Shown here: one piece after another, positions 52,556 to 64,000 of the stretch
Numbering within the stretch: position 1 is the first letter of the stretch
Layout of the letters: each line of letters begins with the position of its first letter
DNA from: Pyrenula massariospora
Lineage: Eukaryota > Ascomycota > Eurotiomycetes > Pyrenulales > Pyrenulaceae
NCBI GenBank assembly: GCA_021030905.1
Contig: JAGFMI010000012.1
Span: 248,001-312,000 of the forward strand
Direction: 5' to 3'
Length of the DNA stretch: 64,000 nt
The notes under the pieces: model-generated
What the model saw: only the letters and a program-made list of their open reading frames with translations
Told to the model about the DNA's origin: nothing
Databases searched by the model: none
Program-made: the position numbers and the translations under genes

Positions 52556-53941
52556 ATGGTCGAGGGTGATGTCAATCAAGCGAAGAAGTCCGTGATGGGC
52601 ATGCCCGGCTTCGTCGTGGACTTTTTGAGTAGGTCACTGACACTTCCATCAAAACTTCGATTTCGCATATTTTATCCCATCCATCCACTACCTCACGAGA
52701 AAAGCTCCAGGCTGACCTCTCACCGCCGTGAAAAATGCTTCATGTAAAGTAGCTAACAGCTTATCATAGTGGGTGGTGTCTCCGCCGCCGTCTCAAAGAC
52801 CGCCGCTGCGCCAATTGAACGTATCAAGCTCCTGATCCAAAATCAAGTAAGACCCTCCAAATTAGCTTTGCTTAGCCCACAACATGGCCGTCAAGGTGCC
52901 AATACCAACGACAGGCAATCAAGCGGTCTGACAGCTAACTGTCCAATCCGCCAAAGTCCGCATTTAGCACAAACACAATTCACGATCCCGAGAGCTGACC
53001 TCTTTGTTCAATTAGGATGAAATGCTCAAGTCTGGTCGTCTCGACAGGAAGTACAACGGTATCATCGACGCCTTCAGCCGTACAGCCAAGAGTGAAGGCG
53101 TGCTCTCCTTATGGAGAGGTAATACTGCCAATGTCATCCGATACTTCCCCACCCAAGCCCTCAACTTCGCCTTCCGCGATACCTACAAGTCAATGTTCGC
53201 TTTCAAGAAAGACCGAGATGGCTATGCCAAGTGGATGGCGGGTAACTTGGCTTCCGGTGGTGCCGCTGGTGCTACATCCTTACTTTTTGTCTACTCTCTT
53301 GACTATGCTCGAACCCGACTTGCCAATGATGCCAAGAGTACTGCAAAAGGCGGTGGCGATCGTCAATTCAACGGCTTGGTAGATGTCTACAGGAAGACTC
53401 TCGCATCCGATGGTATCGCTGGTCTATACCGTGGTTTTGGTCCCTCTGTCGCCGGTATTGTTGTATACCGTGGTCTCTACTTCGGCATGTACGATTCTAT
53501 CAAGCCCGTTCTCCTGGTCGGTCCCCTCGAAGGCAGCTTCCTTGCGTCTTTCTTACTCGGCTGGGGTGTCACAACTGGTGCTGGTATTGCTTCTTACCCT
53601 CTTGATACTATCCGTCGTCGTATGATGATGACATCTGGCGAGGTAAGCTTCAGCTTCTTTTGGTTGCAGTTGCGTGATGCTAATTACTCATCTTTCTGAA
53701 GGCCGTCAAATACAGCTCGTCTTTGGACGCTGCCCGTCAAATCGCTGCCAAAGAAGGCGTTCGTTCCTTCTTCAAAGGCGCTGGTGCCAACATTCTCCGT
53801 GGTGTCGCCGGTGCTGGTGTATTGTCCATCTACGACCAAGTCCGTAAGTGGAGTTCGTCCAATGGAAAAGCTAGGGCGCCCGCTAACTCCGTTTCAGAAC
53901 TGCTCATGTTCGGGAAAGCCTACAAGGGAGGCTCTGGGTAA
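52556..53941 (+). CDS. AAC: Mitochondrial ADP/ATP carrier
   Basis: Five exons, 52556-52628, 52770-52846, 53016-53642, 53702-53843 and 53898-53941, phases all matching, 320 residues. Three mitochondrial-carrier repeats: [25 protein letters not shown] in the first, [15 protein letters not shown] in the second, [14 protein letters not shown] in the third. The RRRMMM signature (residues 250-255) is specific for ADP/ATP carriers, which exchange cytosolic ADP for matrix ATP across the inner membrane. It ends [17 protein letters not shown]. Several introns near the 5' end and a pyrimidine-rich leader suggest high expression. Confidence 0.97.
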
Positions 53942-54575
53942 GTGCTTGGATATATCGAACCGAGGAGATCGTGTTGGCGGAGGCGCAGCTCAGACAATTG
54001 GGGTAGATCGGGTTGTGGTGGCGATAGTGGGTAATGCTGGAGTGCAACAGACGAAGTCTGGGTCGAACATAGACGCGCAGTGTGAAGTTTTGGGCATGGA
54101 GCATAGACCGATGGGGATGTCGTCCTTAGTTGAGCCTGTACTTTACTGCCCCTCAAGTCTCTTTCCGATTGTACCTCGTCTTTTGCAAAAGCTCTACTCA
54201 CTTGGTATGGCCTTGTGTAGTTCTCTATGTTCCTTTCCTAAACCCTTTGAATGTAGTACCTTGTATCTGGGTGTAGGGTACGTGAGCTTTGGTGTTTCAC
54301 AAGGTGAAATAGTCAAAGAGGTCGTAGAAGAACAGTGTGAATTGTACCGTACATCTGGAAGCGCGCCTATTGAATTGATGAAGGATTTGAGCTGTTTAGG
54401 CAGCCTTGAGAGGGGGAGAAACGTAATATCACAGCCAACCATATGCAAGGGACACGCCCGACGTGGGACAGCCTGTCTGCAAGCTCCAAAATTTGGATTT
54501 TGTCCTCCCATCAACATTTCACCAAAGCCTTCCATAGCCTCAGTAATTTATCGTTTATTTTCCTAATTCTTCAAA
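53942..54575. other. Gap between the carrier gene and a Pro/Thr-rich gene
   Basis: 634 bases, no gene recognised; both strands are open over long stretches without coding signatures. Confidence 0.5.
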
Positions 54576-55343
54576 ATGTCAGGTATACCAGTTCACACAT
54601 CTAGCCCCATTAATCCCAAGAAATCCCCAACAACTGCTGGTGCTTCTTTAGAGACGTCTACAGCCCCTCCTCCCACTACACCAAGTCAACCACATAATAC
54701 ATCGGCCACTTCGACCTTATCCTCAAGCGCCACCAACCGATATACCTCTGCGCAGCCTGGCGCTTCTGCCATTCCTGCACCCACCAGCACGCCATCAAAT
54801 ATTCAGCCGACACCTACAACTACAACGTCTACAATTTCGACTACAACTCCTACCGAGCAGGCATCACCGCCTCCTCCACAGCCAGGTGCTGTGCCAATCC
54901 CACCGCAATCTACCGTCCCGCCGAGCAAGTCCTCCATACCTTCACTTTCTCGAACGGTAGACCCTCCACCTCTTCTTCCACATCAGCAAGAAGGCAAGCT
55001 AGTCGATCCGACCGCTACCTCTAGAACACAACCACCTGCCGCGACTACCACTACAGCGACCGGACCTCAAAGCAGGACTGTTGATCTCTCGCATCCTCCA
55101 GGCTATGTACAAGACTCTCGTGCTTCGTTTCAAGACCGGCCAGTGGACGCATATAATCCTCTACAGAACCTTTCGGGTACAAATGGTAAGAGAGCGGGAG
55201 ACGGTCTGTTAGGAAGCGATCAGGATGGTTCAGGGGGTGGGAAGGGCTGGATGGAGACTGCTACAGAGTGGACGAAGAAGGCGGGTGAGAAGCTCAGTGA
55301 CGGTCATGACGAGGTTTGGAGGAGGATCAATAACGAGAAGTGA
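54576..55343 (+). CDS. Pro/Thr/Ser-rich conserved fungal protein with C-terminal amphipathic helix
   Basis: Single exon, 255 residues from ATG at 54576 in an AAAATG context. Residues 1-215 are low-complexity and disordered, rich in Thr, Pro and Ser. The end, GWMETATEWTKKAGEKLSDG then DEVWRRINNE, is a Trp-containing amphipathic helix that I recall as the conserved part of ascomycete hypothetical proteins. No signal peptide or membrane segment. Function unknown. Confidence 0.75.
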   Translation: MSGIPVHTSSPINPKKSPTTAGASLETSTAPPPTTPSQPHNTSATSTLSSSATNRYTSAQPGASAIPAPTSTPSNIQPTPTTTTSTISTTTPTEQASPPPPQPGAVPIPPQSTVPPSKSSIPSLSRTVDPPPLLPHQQEGKLVDPTATSRTQPPAATTTTATGPQSRTVDLSHPPGYVQDSRASFQDRPVDAYNPLQNLSGTNGKRAGDGLLGSDQDGSGGGKGWMETATEWTKKAGEKLSDGHDEVWRRINNEK

Positions 55344-56210
55344 CAATAGGGAGAAGATTTGGTTGCGTATAGATCTATTCGCATATGCATACCTGGCCTC
55401 GCAAAAGCATGTTTACACACGGGTTCGGGCAAATGAGCACATGGCGTAAAAGACTTATATTATGAAGAGCTGGCCTGTAAATATATACCGACAATGTGAT
55501 AATGCTTGAGAAGAGGACGACGATACACGTGATAGCGATAGATCGCAATAGATTTTCGCATCATCTTGGGGTGCCGTGCGGGAAGCACATCGGCGACTTG
55601 CTGCGTGGGTTGCTCGAGCCGACAGGATGCCATCAGTGGCTCATTCGCCAGGAATGAGGAATTCGGCCCGTTACCAAACTTACAGTACCGAACCAGCCGT
55701 CTAGGCGGTTGAATAACCAGACTAACGTATGAAGGTCGTATAGATACCACGCAATCCTTCAACGGGACAGGCCGGCGTACAAAGGACACCAATGATTTGG
55801 GCCACGAGCATGCTAACCATCAACCATCATCTGCCAGGAAACTCTCCAATAGCCTTGACTCATCCCCCGCCTGTGTTTATCTACCTCACCCGCTGCCTTT
55901 CTTCACTTCTCCTCCTTCGCGATACTTACACCAAGTCATCGCACCCCATTCCACCGTCTAATTGCGTATTCGCGGCCTCGTCGCATCAACACCATCTCGC
56001 CTTCTAGGGTTCCAGAACCTGCCAACGTCAACATTCATCATTCGTCGCAACGATATCGGTACCTTTAGGTAGTAATTCCATTTCATTTCATCCACCCATC
56101 GATCTGGGCCCTATCCTCATCGACAGATCTGTCCTCTCTGCCCTTTTTGACGGAGCTGATCTTTGACTCACAAACTCTACGCTCACAGATAAGGCACGAT
56201 ATCACCCAGA
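55344..56210. other. Upstream region of STB3-like gene
   Basis: 867 bases. From about 55850 the plus strand is C/T-rich, fitting a promoter and a long 5' UTR. No gene recognised. Confidence 0.5.
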
Positions 56211-57386
56211 ATGGCTGCAACGACTCGATCCTCTCTTGGCATGGCTCTTGCTGGCAAGACAGAAGGTGTTGATGTTTTCAAACCTGATGATGGCGCTCTT
56301 CACGACAGCTTCGCTGCTGTCGAGACTGTGCCACGCCCCCATCAGCATGGGGGCTTACCGACTCCCCCTAATTCTATCTCTCCGAACCTTCCTCCTCATC
56401 CTTTTCGGGATGCTGCCATGATGCCACACTCTCCCAGGAGTGATCCAACCAATGTCGATTCCGACATCGATCTTCAGGACGCGGTCGAACACGCCCAAAG
56501 TCAAGACCAACCAGGGCATCACCCGCTGAGTCCCGAAGCATTAGATAAGCTAGGAGCGATAGAGTCTGCTGGAGCAATCACTCCAGGCATGCTAGCAAAG
56601 CACCATCTTCCCGATATTCTGCTCAACCATGGTCCCTTGGCGATAAGACACGTTATGGGCTTCCTCACCACTTCCGTCCCTGGTTTCTCGCGTATACCTC
56701 CCGCCAAAGCAAGAAGGCTGGTAGTAGGAGCGCTTGAGGGTAAGGGCAATGGCGCTGAAGGAGCTGGCCGTCCTGGTGAAGTGGAGTTTGAAAAGGTTGG
56801 ATGGGGACGGTGGGATGCCAGTGTAAAGGGTCAGCCTGCCCGGGAACGACGATCAGAAAACCCTGCTTCCGGGGGCTATGGATCATCATGCACTACGGCC
56901 GGCTTGCAGATCCCTGGACAGGAAGCGACTGGTGCAAGACGAGCAGCTACTTGCGGAAGAAGCTTTTCGAGCGACTTTGCCTCCCTTTCTCACTCGGATG
57001 TTGGTGAGCACGATGCAGACAAAATGTCTCTGGATGGAGGAGAGAAACCTGAATCGCGCTCTTCATCGGAGGCTCCTGACGAGCCCATGATGGATGATCT
57101 TGAGGGTGATGTGACAGAAGAGGAAGATTGGGCGGCCATGGGAGCTGCCGCCTTACGGGCAAGATCTTTTCCTTCTCGTCCAGCGCCTCCAGGGCGAACC
57201 TTGTATCAACCAGTCAAGTACCATTCGTACCGAAGGATTTCTTTGGTGCCTCGGCGGCCCACACCAAAAGCGAGGGCTGTCCATCACGATCGTGTCACGA
57301 ATTTTCCTTTGTCTAGTGGCGTTGGCAACGGCGACTTGCAAGAACGCGAGGCCGTAGAGGCTCTTTTGAAACTTGGATCGATGTAA
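56211..57386 (+). CDS. STB3: STB3-like Sin3-binding transcriptional regulator
   Basis: Single exon, 391 residues from ATG at 56211. The conserved Stb3 domain lies at about 123-178: ITPGMLAKHHLPDILLNHGP, LAIRHVMGFLTTSVPGFSRI and PPAKARRLVVGALEG. Upstream is GGLPTPPNSISP, downstream EVEFEKVGWGRWDA and an acidic stretch ending in EEEDWAAMGAAALR, as in other filamentous ascomycetes. Yeast Stb3 binds the ribosomal RNA processing element and recruits the Sin3-Rpd3 deacetylase to repress ribosome biogenesis genes under poor nutrients; the same role here is inference. The part at about 205-255 is poorly conserved. Confidence 0.88.
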   Translation: MAATTRSSLGMALAGKTEGVDVFKPDDGALHDSFAAVETVPRPHQHGGLPTPPNSISPNLPPHPFRDAAMMPHSPRSDPTNVDSDIDLQDAVEHAQSQDQPGHHPLSPEALDKLGAIESAGAITPGMLAKHHLPDILLNHGPLAIRHVMGFLTTSVPGFSRIPPAKARRLVVGALEGKGNGAEGAGRPGEVEFEKVGWGRWDASVKGQPARERRSENPASGGYGSSCTTAGLQIPGQEATGARRAATCGRSFSSDFASLSHSDVGEHDADKMSLDGGEKPESRSSSEAPDEPMMDDLEGDVTEEEDWAAMGAAALRARSFPSRPAPPGRTLYQPVKYHSYRRISLVPRRPTPKARAVHHDRVTNFPLSSGVGNGDLQEREAVEALLKLGSM

Positions 57387-58458
57387 CAATACCCAAAGGC
57401 GGAGTTCGATCCCTCGACAGCGGGAGGGATTTAGTATCTGGAACGGATTTCATCTTCGGAAGGGGTGGATTGGTAATGCTGCACTGGGCAGTGCAGGTCT
57501 CCTGATTCCATTCAAACGGTGGTCGGTTTGGTATTCTGCTACAATCTGGATGCGGCGTTTCCACCCATCGGCGAACCATGGTTACGGCCTGGAGTCTCAA
57601 CTTATCTCCAAGCTATGCGACGTATTCTAGGTGTTTATGTGGGGTGGGTTCATACTGAAGGCTCCCATCTCTTCTCTTTCTACTTCAATAACTGTTTTTT
57701 CAATACTCTTCACCCAACGCAGTTGTAATATGGGAAGGATGTTGGGGTGATGGCATGGACACTGCGGCTCGGCCTCAACACTTGCAGGCAACTGGTCTTC
57801 TTCACTGAATGCACTGGGAAGCCGGCTTTTGGTTTGCTCTGTCATATTCACTTATTGCACGGAGCCGGGACCAAAATTGTTGTCGCATCGCTGCTCTGTT
57901 TTACTACTTCAAGTCCATAGCTTTGATTCTACTATGAAACGTTTCAACACCAATGACATATATCTGACAATTAGCTGCTATAAATCGTCAGAGCTAAGGA
58001 CTGAACACATGGTAATTATGCGCGGCTGTCAGCAGGTAACAATAAACCTCTACGCCTCTGTAAACGGAAGATATGAATATCGAATGGTCACCTCAAACTC
58101 TTGAGGTATCCCTCCAAACATTTGGAATCTCCTCAAATTTAGAATGCTCCGAGATAAGTAAATTAAAACAAGTTGTAGACAAATGGCATTATTGCGAGAG
58201 AGTTGGCGCCTGAAGAGGCAGTGAGAATGCGACATTCTTATTGGCCGAATCTGAAGCTGATACTCCCGGTACTGCACCGCATTACTCTCCCGCTGCCGTA
58301 CGTCAATAGAGGATCAGGGAATGCCCTCGATAACCCCAGAGTTTTAGCCTTTTACCCGTTTCCTACATTATCTACATCTTTTAATTTACATCAGTCATGA
58401 AGCCAAGGTAGCAAACTTCCAGGCCATTTTATACCCTTGCACCGCGGCCTACCTCACC
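57387..58458. other. 1.1 kb without recognised gene
   Basis: STB3 3' flank and the upstream region of the Ark1-type kinase. Short frames only. Confidence 0.5.
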
Positions 58459-61400
58459 ATGGCCACCGCCTTTCCACCCCAGGCTGCCCCTTCGAACATG
58501 GGACAGCGAAAGGTGCCTTTCGGTGCTCCTGCTCAGCTGCCTGTAAACGCTGCACCGGCTGGTACCTTCATACCAGGCACAAAAGTCCAAGTCGGCAACC
58601 ATCGAGTCGTGATCGAGAAATACCTCTCCGAAGGCGGGTTCGCCCATGTCTACGTCGTGCGGTTACCCCAGCCTGTGGATGGCAATGAAACTGCTGTTCT
58701 CAAACGTGTGGCCGTGCCGGATAAGGAAAATCTAACCAATATGCGAACCGAGGTTGAGACCATGAAGAGACTTAAGGGGCATCGGCATATTGTGAAATAC
58801 TTCGATTCACATGCGTCACAGTTGAAAGGAGGAGGTTATGAGGTTTTCCTGCTGATGGAATTCTGCCAAGGAGGAGGATTGATTGATTTCATGAACACAA
58901 GGCTGCAGAATCGTTTGACTGAGCCGGAAATCCTGCACATATTTTCGGACGTGGCAGAAGGAGTTGCATGCATGCATTATCTCAAACCACCACTCCTGCA
59001 CCGGGATCTGAAAGTCGAAAATGTGCTTATATCCATGTCGAAAGCTTCAAGAACGTATAAACTTTGCGATTTTGGTTCTGCTGCACCTCCGCGTCCGGCT
59101 GCAACAACTGCGGCGGAAGGCCGTTTGATCGAGGATGATATTCAACGGCATACTACATTGCAGTACAGGAGTCCTGAGATGATTGATGTATATAGGAAGC
59201 AGCCGATAGATGAGAAAGCTGACATATGGGCGCTCGGTGTCCTGCTCTACAAGCTCTGCTACTATACAACACCTTTCGAGGAGGTCGGTCAGATGGCGAT
59301 CCTTAACGCAACGTTCAAATACCCACCCTATCCGGCTTTCTCCGACGGGTTGAAATTACTTATATGTTTGTGCCTCATCCTTTTCAACGCTCCGATCTAA
59401 CTTTGAGTAGCGACAATGCTCCGTGAAAGCCCAGCAAAGCGGCCCAATATTTACCAGGTCATGCAGCAAGTCTGTAGAATGAGAGGGAAGGAAATCCCCA
59501 TCCGAGATGTAGGCTCTTCCCTTCTAAAGAGGGATCTGGCTCACGTAGGCAGATCTATACTGGTCGTACAGATTCGGAGGCTCGACGAAATCAACGTCTT
59601 CCGCCGTCTCCACAAGACAATGCTCCAAATGTCGGTGCTCACTTGCAGGCTTCTCAGAAACAAGAGAAACAGGCATTGCCAGACATAGCGCCGATGAGGC
59701 GCGGTCGGCCTACAAAGCCGACTTCACATCACAACTCAGCAAAGCCTAGCCCGTCACCATTGCGCATGATCGATAATAGCGATCCTTTCTCAAGCCTGGA
59801 TGGAGGAAAAGTGCAAGCAGAGGATGAGCTTTCGTCTCGGTTTCCCAGGTTGGATCAATTTTCAATTCTTCACGAAACAGGAAAAAAGTTTGAATTTGAA
59901 CCTGATAGCACGACACGAAAGGATCAGGAGGACGCGGATCTATCGAAAAGGGTGACGCATGCATTGGCCGATGAAGCGTTTGTAAAATCACCATCACCAG
60001 CGAAAGATTCTTTCCGGCACACGCCTCCCACGGCCTCACTTCCTACAATGGAGAAGCGAAGGTCACCTGAGAGGAAATCAGGAACAACTCATCAGCCTTC
60101 TGTCGCGCCATCAATACCTCAAAAGCCGAAAATGGTATCTACAGGTACAATGACATCTCCGCCATCACCTCCTCCTGGCAGTGTCTCCAATCGTCCCGTC
60201 AACCGTTTTCCACCGTCCGAAACTCGTGCTTCAAGTCAGCCGTACCCGTTGGAGCGGGATAAAGGTCGGATGGAGCCTGACATGCCACCAACTAAACGAT
60301 CAAATCTCTTCATGCCTGATCTGAAATCCAAATCCATCACTGAATTTGGGTCCAAGTCCCCGGCCTCATCTCGACCTTCACTCGAAAGCACCCGACCCTC
60401 GGCCTTGGACCTTGGGCTGGCAGATGATAACCCATTATCACGCTCGCGGTCAGCTAACAATCGCCAGCGTCCATTGAGCGTCACAATAGACCCTAGACGA
60501 GACTACAATCGTCCCTCTTTCGATGACAAACATCGTCAATTATCCTACACCCGCGGTGATGAAACCACCACCATGCTCGGCGATAGCGAGACAAATATCT
60601 CCTCCGATATCGATTTTCTCCGTGCTAAGGAGGAAGAGGAGCAAGAACGCAAAAAGGACAAACGTCTTAGCAGTGGCTCGCAACACAAGAAACGCACGAG
60701 TCTCCCCTCAATATCCCTTTCCGGAACAAAGAATCTACTTGCGGGTAGATTTGGTGATGCATTCAGGAAGTTCGAAGGGAATTTGAGTGAGAAGGGTGGG
60801 CAGGGGCGGAGCAGGAGTCCGTCTCCGGAGCGGAACCCTTTGACCCTCGAGCCGATAGCGGGATCGGAGGCGACAGAGCGTAGCGACGATGGAGTTGCCC
60901 TTGACGAGACCGAAGAAGTATCGCCTGAGGTGCGGCGAGAACTTGAACGGCGGCGATTATCGCAAGAAGAGAAGCGTGTCGCGGACGCGGCGGCTGACTA
61001 CCGGAGACGACTTGCTGAAAAGGGTCCAGGGGTAGGAGGAGGGGGTGGGCAAGTAAATCGGGCAGTGACGATACAGAATAAGGTGCAGTCGCTTCTAAAG
61101 GAGAATGAGAGGCCAGCGGCAAAAACGGCGACGGGATATGGAAGATTCACAAATGCTGATCTTGAGAGAGATGAGCAGATGAAGCGATTTGAGCCCCCGA
61201 CTGGAAGAAGTGCAGTTCCGCCTCCTACCAACCCTACGCTTCCATCCAATAACCGACTGCAAAATCCGTCGCAAGCAAATGATACCAATGGATTACGCAA
61301 AGTCGTCTCGGAGGGGCAACGATCACAAAGACTACCTCAACAACAAACACAGCCTCCACCTTCCCATCTCCACCATCCAGCATCGACGCAAGATCTGACT

Positions 61401-61658
61401 CACCCGCCTTCTTCTAGAGTGGCCCCTTTATCAAGACCGACAGCTCCCCCAAAGCCGAAGACTCTCCGGACAGGTCAAGGCCAAGTAGATGCTCAGACGC
61501 CAGCTTCAATACCAAGAGTTGGGGCAGGTGTGGTGGAGAATCCGGTCGGTATCCCAGATGACTGGGAGGCGCAGTTCCAGAAGAAGTATCCCGCTCTGAA
61601 TCGGCTAGAGATGGTGGAGACAGAGATTGGAAAGGGGGAAAGAGGAAAGGATGGATGA
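58459..61658 (+). CDS. Ark1/Prk1-family actin-regulating Ser/Thr kinase
   Basis: Exons 58459-59365, 59411-59508 and 59553-61658 (introns of 45 and 44 bp) give 1036 residues. Kinase domain from about 48: SEGGFAHVYVV glycine loop, catalytic Lys82, HRDLKVENVL at 181-190, DFGSA at 204-208, YRSPEMIDVY activation region and DIWALGVLLYKLC. The P-loop with Ala-His and the HRDLKVEN loop are typical of the NAK family (yeast Ark1, Prk1, Akl1), which phosphorylate endocytic coat proteins at cortical actin patches. The second splice joins IPIRD to IYTGRTDSEARRNQRLPP, then DIAPMRRGRPTKP, a conserved fungal block. The tail is disordered and Pro-rich with a final DDWEAQFQKKYP helix conserved in fungi. Confidence 0.93.
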
Positions 61659-62343
61659 AAAGAGAAGAAGAAGAAAATCGGCCCTGTTATAGTATTGGAT
61701 ATGTTCTGTACAGTATGTTCTCTAGACATAGAAAGTAGGGCTGCTTGTTGAGTAGGCTCTTGTTGTCTGTGAGAAGGAGCCGAAAAATTAAGCGAGCTGT
61801 CAAGCCTCAAGAAAACTTTGCGACAGTGTATCAAGCTTCTTTGTAATATTTAGATTTAGAAGACAAAGATTTCCTTACCCACTGGCGATCAAGCAAGAAG
61901 GCTGGTCTTTGTGGAGCTGGTCGATGAATGTTAATTGTTGCTTACCAGACGCAGCCTCTAGATCTACTCCATAGCCCATATTGCGTGGGAAGGAGACAAA
62001 TTATCAAGTGGGAACATGCGAATCGCGTCATGACTACTATTTCAGTTTTTGATGCGGATGATAGAAGCGTCCTATTTTAATTTCAGAGCGAGAAAATACC
62101 CTCCTCTGATACCATCGGTGGCCAGAAGCTTCTTCGCGAGCCTCGGAAGGGGCTGCAGCCAATCACGCCCGTTTTGTTGAGCTAACGTCTTTAGAGGATT
62201 TTGCAAGCTCCACCTCTTCACTGCTATTTCGGCTCTCTTCCACTTCATCTCTACCGACACGCAACAAATCCCTCATCAAGCGATCTTCATCCCGAAGCAA
62301 GGCATCCCACCTATTTTACCACCTCTCGAGAATCCAAACAAGT
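61659..62343. other. Upstream region of the MIX17-like gene
   Basis: 685 bases; no gene recognised; the last 150 bases are pyrimidine-rich. Confidence 0.5.
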
Positions 62344-62961
62344 ATGCCTCGCCGCCGTGGTGCCCCAGCTCCCCGCCCAGCAGCGGCTCCCTCTCGCCCG
62401 ACCGCTACACCACAACCTCGTCAGGGCTACCCTCCCCAGGGTCAGACACGTCCGGCATCCACTGCTGTAGCTCCGGCTAAGCCACAGCAAGCTCCTCAAG
62501 CTCAACAGCAGTCTGGAGGATCTGGTCTGTTTGGACAGATGGCTAGCACCGCTGCGTAGGTCTTTATTCTGTTTAAACCTTTACTACTTCCTTCCATTCG
62601 TCTTTTCCTTTTTCCTACCGCATTTACAATTTACAAATCAAACATTGCGAATACTGACCGTCATCATAGTGGTGTTGCTGTCGGATCTTCCATTGGTCAC
62701 GCTATCGGCGGCTTCTTTGGCGGTGGTTCATCTTCTGCTCCTGAAGCCCAAGCTCCACCCCAGCAACTGGACGCCTATGCTGCCCCTGGTGGCGATATGT
62801 CAAACAATTCCAGTTACAGCAACACCATGGACCAAGGGCCTTGTGCCGCGGACGTCAAGATGTTCACACAGTGCATGGACCAGAACAAGGGCGACTTGAA
62901 TATCTGTGGGTGGTACATGGATCAATTGAAGGCCTGTCAGCAGGCTACCAGGGGCTTTTAG
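62344..62961 (+). CDS. MIX17: Twin CX9C mitochondrial protein, MIX17/CHCHD2-like
   Basis: Exons 62344-62555 and 62670-62961 (114-bp intron, GTAGGT, ATACTGAC, CATAG) give 167 residues. The N-terminus is Arg/Pro/Ala-rich and amphipathic (MPRRRGAPAPRPAAAPSRP), then Gln-rich, then GLFGQMASTAAGVAVGSSIGHAIGG, the hydrophobic segment common to CHCHD2/10 and Mix17. The CHCH domain has Cys129, 139, 150 and 160, two exact CX9C pairs (CAADVKMFTQC and CGWYMDQLKAC), the signal for Mia40-driven oxidation in the intermembrane space. Human relatives influence respiration and stress response. Confidence 0.93.
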
Positions 62962-63636
62962 AACTGTACTAAGAAGGATTGATTGGCAATGATGCTGAAC
63001 AGAATCGAATCAAAACACTCTGTACAATACGTCAAATTGGCAAAACATGGCATGATATAGCGTAGCTTAGACAAATCAGAATCTCCTTCCATGAATCGTG
63101 CTTGTGCCATTAATTAGATCTTTTTACAGCCGGTAGTATGCACGAGCATCTATCAAGAGGCTTCTACCACATGGGTTTCCAGTGAACCGTCGTTACAAGC
63201 AATGACGCTCCAATACTCTACCATGCATCTCGATGGTCCCTTGCGATAGACATACCTCGTCCAGAATGCTGCTTAGGACCTTGTGATCTTCTCTTAGATT
63301 CGCATCTGTATAGACATAGCAGGCTCTCAAAACACAGTCTTTGAGGGAAAGCTAAGGATCGTCAGGAAATCGAGCTGACTACAAACGGCAAGTGCTGCAG
63401 GTAGAGCTCATGCCTGCACTTTGCGAGGTGAAAGAAAAGTGAAACCACGGCTTCACGTAGCCGTCTGCTGTCGCCTGTAAACACCAGGCACCCAAGTCAC
63501 ATCACAACCCAGGCTTTTTCAAGATGCTCTTAGCATTCTGGCGGAGTTTTTGGATATTCACCGAGATACCAAGTCCGTAGGGCAACCATATAGCGAGAGA
63601 CCACCACGAAGCTTTTCGAACAGGCCAATCGGAAGC
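62962..63636. other. Gap before the last gene
   Basis: 675 bases, MIX17 3' flank and upstream region of the next gene; nothing recognised. Confidence 0.5.
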
Positions 63637-64000
63637 ATGCCGCCAAAGAAAAAACGCGGCAGTCGTCGGGCTGCCACCGCGGGTCGGGGTGTCCGGTCAG
63701 GATCCGAGCATGATCTTGGCATCGCTCAAGATGCTGCACGAAGCCTTGTCATTACCTTGAAGTTTCCCACCAAAGCTGCAGACGTTGCGCAGATCCTGAG
63801 CCGGGAGTTGACTTTGCCGTTGACTTTATTCAAAGAATTTCGATCTACAGTTGTACATGAACAATCGGAGGTTCGCCAGAGCTTGATCATCACATTACCA
63901 TTTCCCACCCCAGCTCTAGCAGACCAGGTCAACCGGATACTGAACAGCGAACGCAAACCACCACCTTCAACCGACGAAGGCTACACGACTGATACGGAGA
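63637..64000 (+). CDS. Unknown protein with basic N-terminus, truncated by window edge
   Basis: An open frame starts at ATG 63637 and runs without a stop through the last base (121 codons). It begins PPKKKRGSRRAATAGRG, a strong nuclear-localisation-like stretch, then a folded-looking region (RSLVITLKFPTKAADVAQILSRELTLPLTLFKEF) and later LIITLPFPTPALADQVNRIL. The two ITLxFPT segments may be a repeat. No family recognised. Coding support is the long frame, good codon variety and position after a promoter-sized gap. Confidence 0.6.
   Translation, partial: MPPKKKRGSRRAATAGRGVRSGSEHDLGIAQDAARSLVITLKFPTKAADVAQILSRELTLPLTLFKEFRSTVVHEQSEVRQSLIITLPFPTPALADQVNRILNSERKPPPSTDEGYTTDTE

Overview
The window is nuclear DNA of a filamentous ascomycete (Pezizomycotina). 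The evidence is: protein-coding genes broken by short introns (44-91 bp, a few longer) with GTRNGT-like donors, CTRAY branch sites and YAG acceptors; fungus-specific families (HET domain, DUF3433, fungal rhodopsin/PTH11-like, acuF-like C2H2, DUF7580, Sip3/LAM, Stb3); and a near-pure AT block of the kind left by RIP. I cannot name the class or species from the sequence alone. Exon-intron structures below were read by hand from splice signals, frame continuity and family similarity.

Layout. 1-12.3 kb: a truncated protein-kinase-like gene, a 1.7 kb TA-flanked inverted-repeat transposon with an AT-rich interior, a small membrane ORF, a GT17 glycosyltransferase, a DUF3433 membrane protein, and long gene-poor gaps. 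12.3-33 kb is the accessory core: three genes (here A 12323-15556, B 23799-26391, C 30473-32761) that look like one undescribed family. Each has a short first exon encoding an N-terminal hydrophobic segment, a phase-0 intron of 50-53 bp, a second hydrophobic segment in exon 2 (in C only in one of two candidate frames), then a long charged or repetitive region and short C-terminal modules. Between them lie a divergent pair (acuF-like C2H2 protein and DUF7580 protein) and an F-box gene. B and C each show an apparent frame break, and C has an in-frame stop followed by coding-like sequence, so A may be the only intact copy.

34.6-43 kb: HUT1-like nucleotide-sugar transporter, a seven-exon fungal rhodopsin, a candidate small secreted protein and a two-exon HET-domain gene. 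44-64 kb is a dense housekeeping block: SEN15, a Sip3/LAM sterol-transfer protein, KRI1, ADP/ATP carrier, a Pro/Thr-rich conserved protein, STB3, an Ark1/Prk1-family actin kinase, a twin-CX9C MIX17-like protein and the start of an unknown basic protein.

How the parts relate: the right third is a conserved core (ribosome biogenesis, tRNA splicing, mitochondrial exchange, endocytosis, membrane contact sites). The left half carries self/non-self-type domains (HET, acuF-like, DUF7580), repeat-rich membrane proteins and a transposon, the profile of a fast-evolving accessory segment. The A/B/C family is the best candidate for a previously undescribed system.
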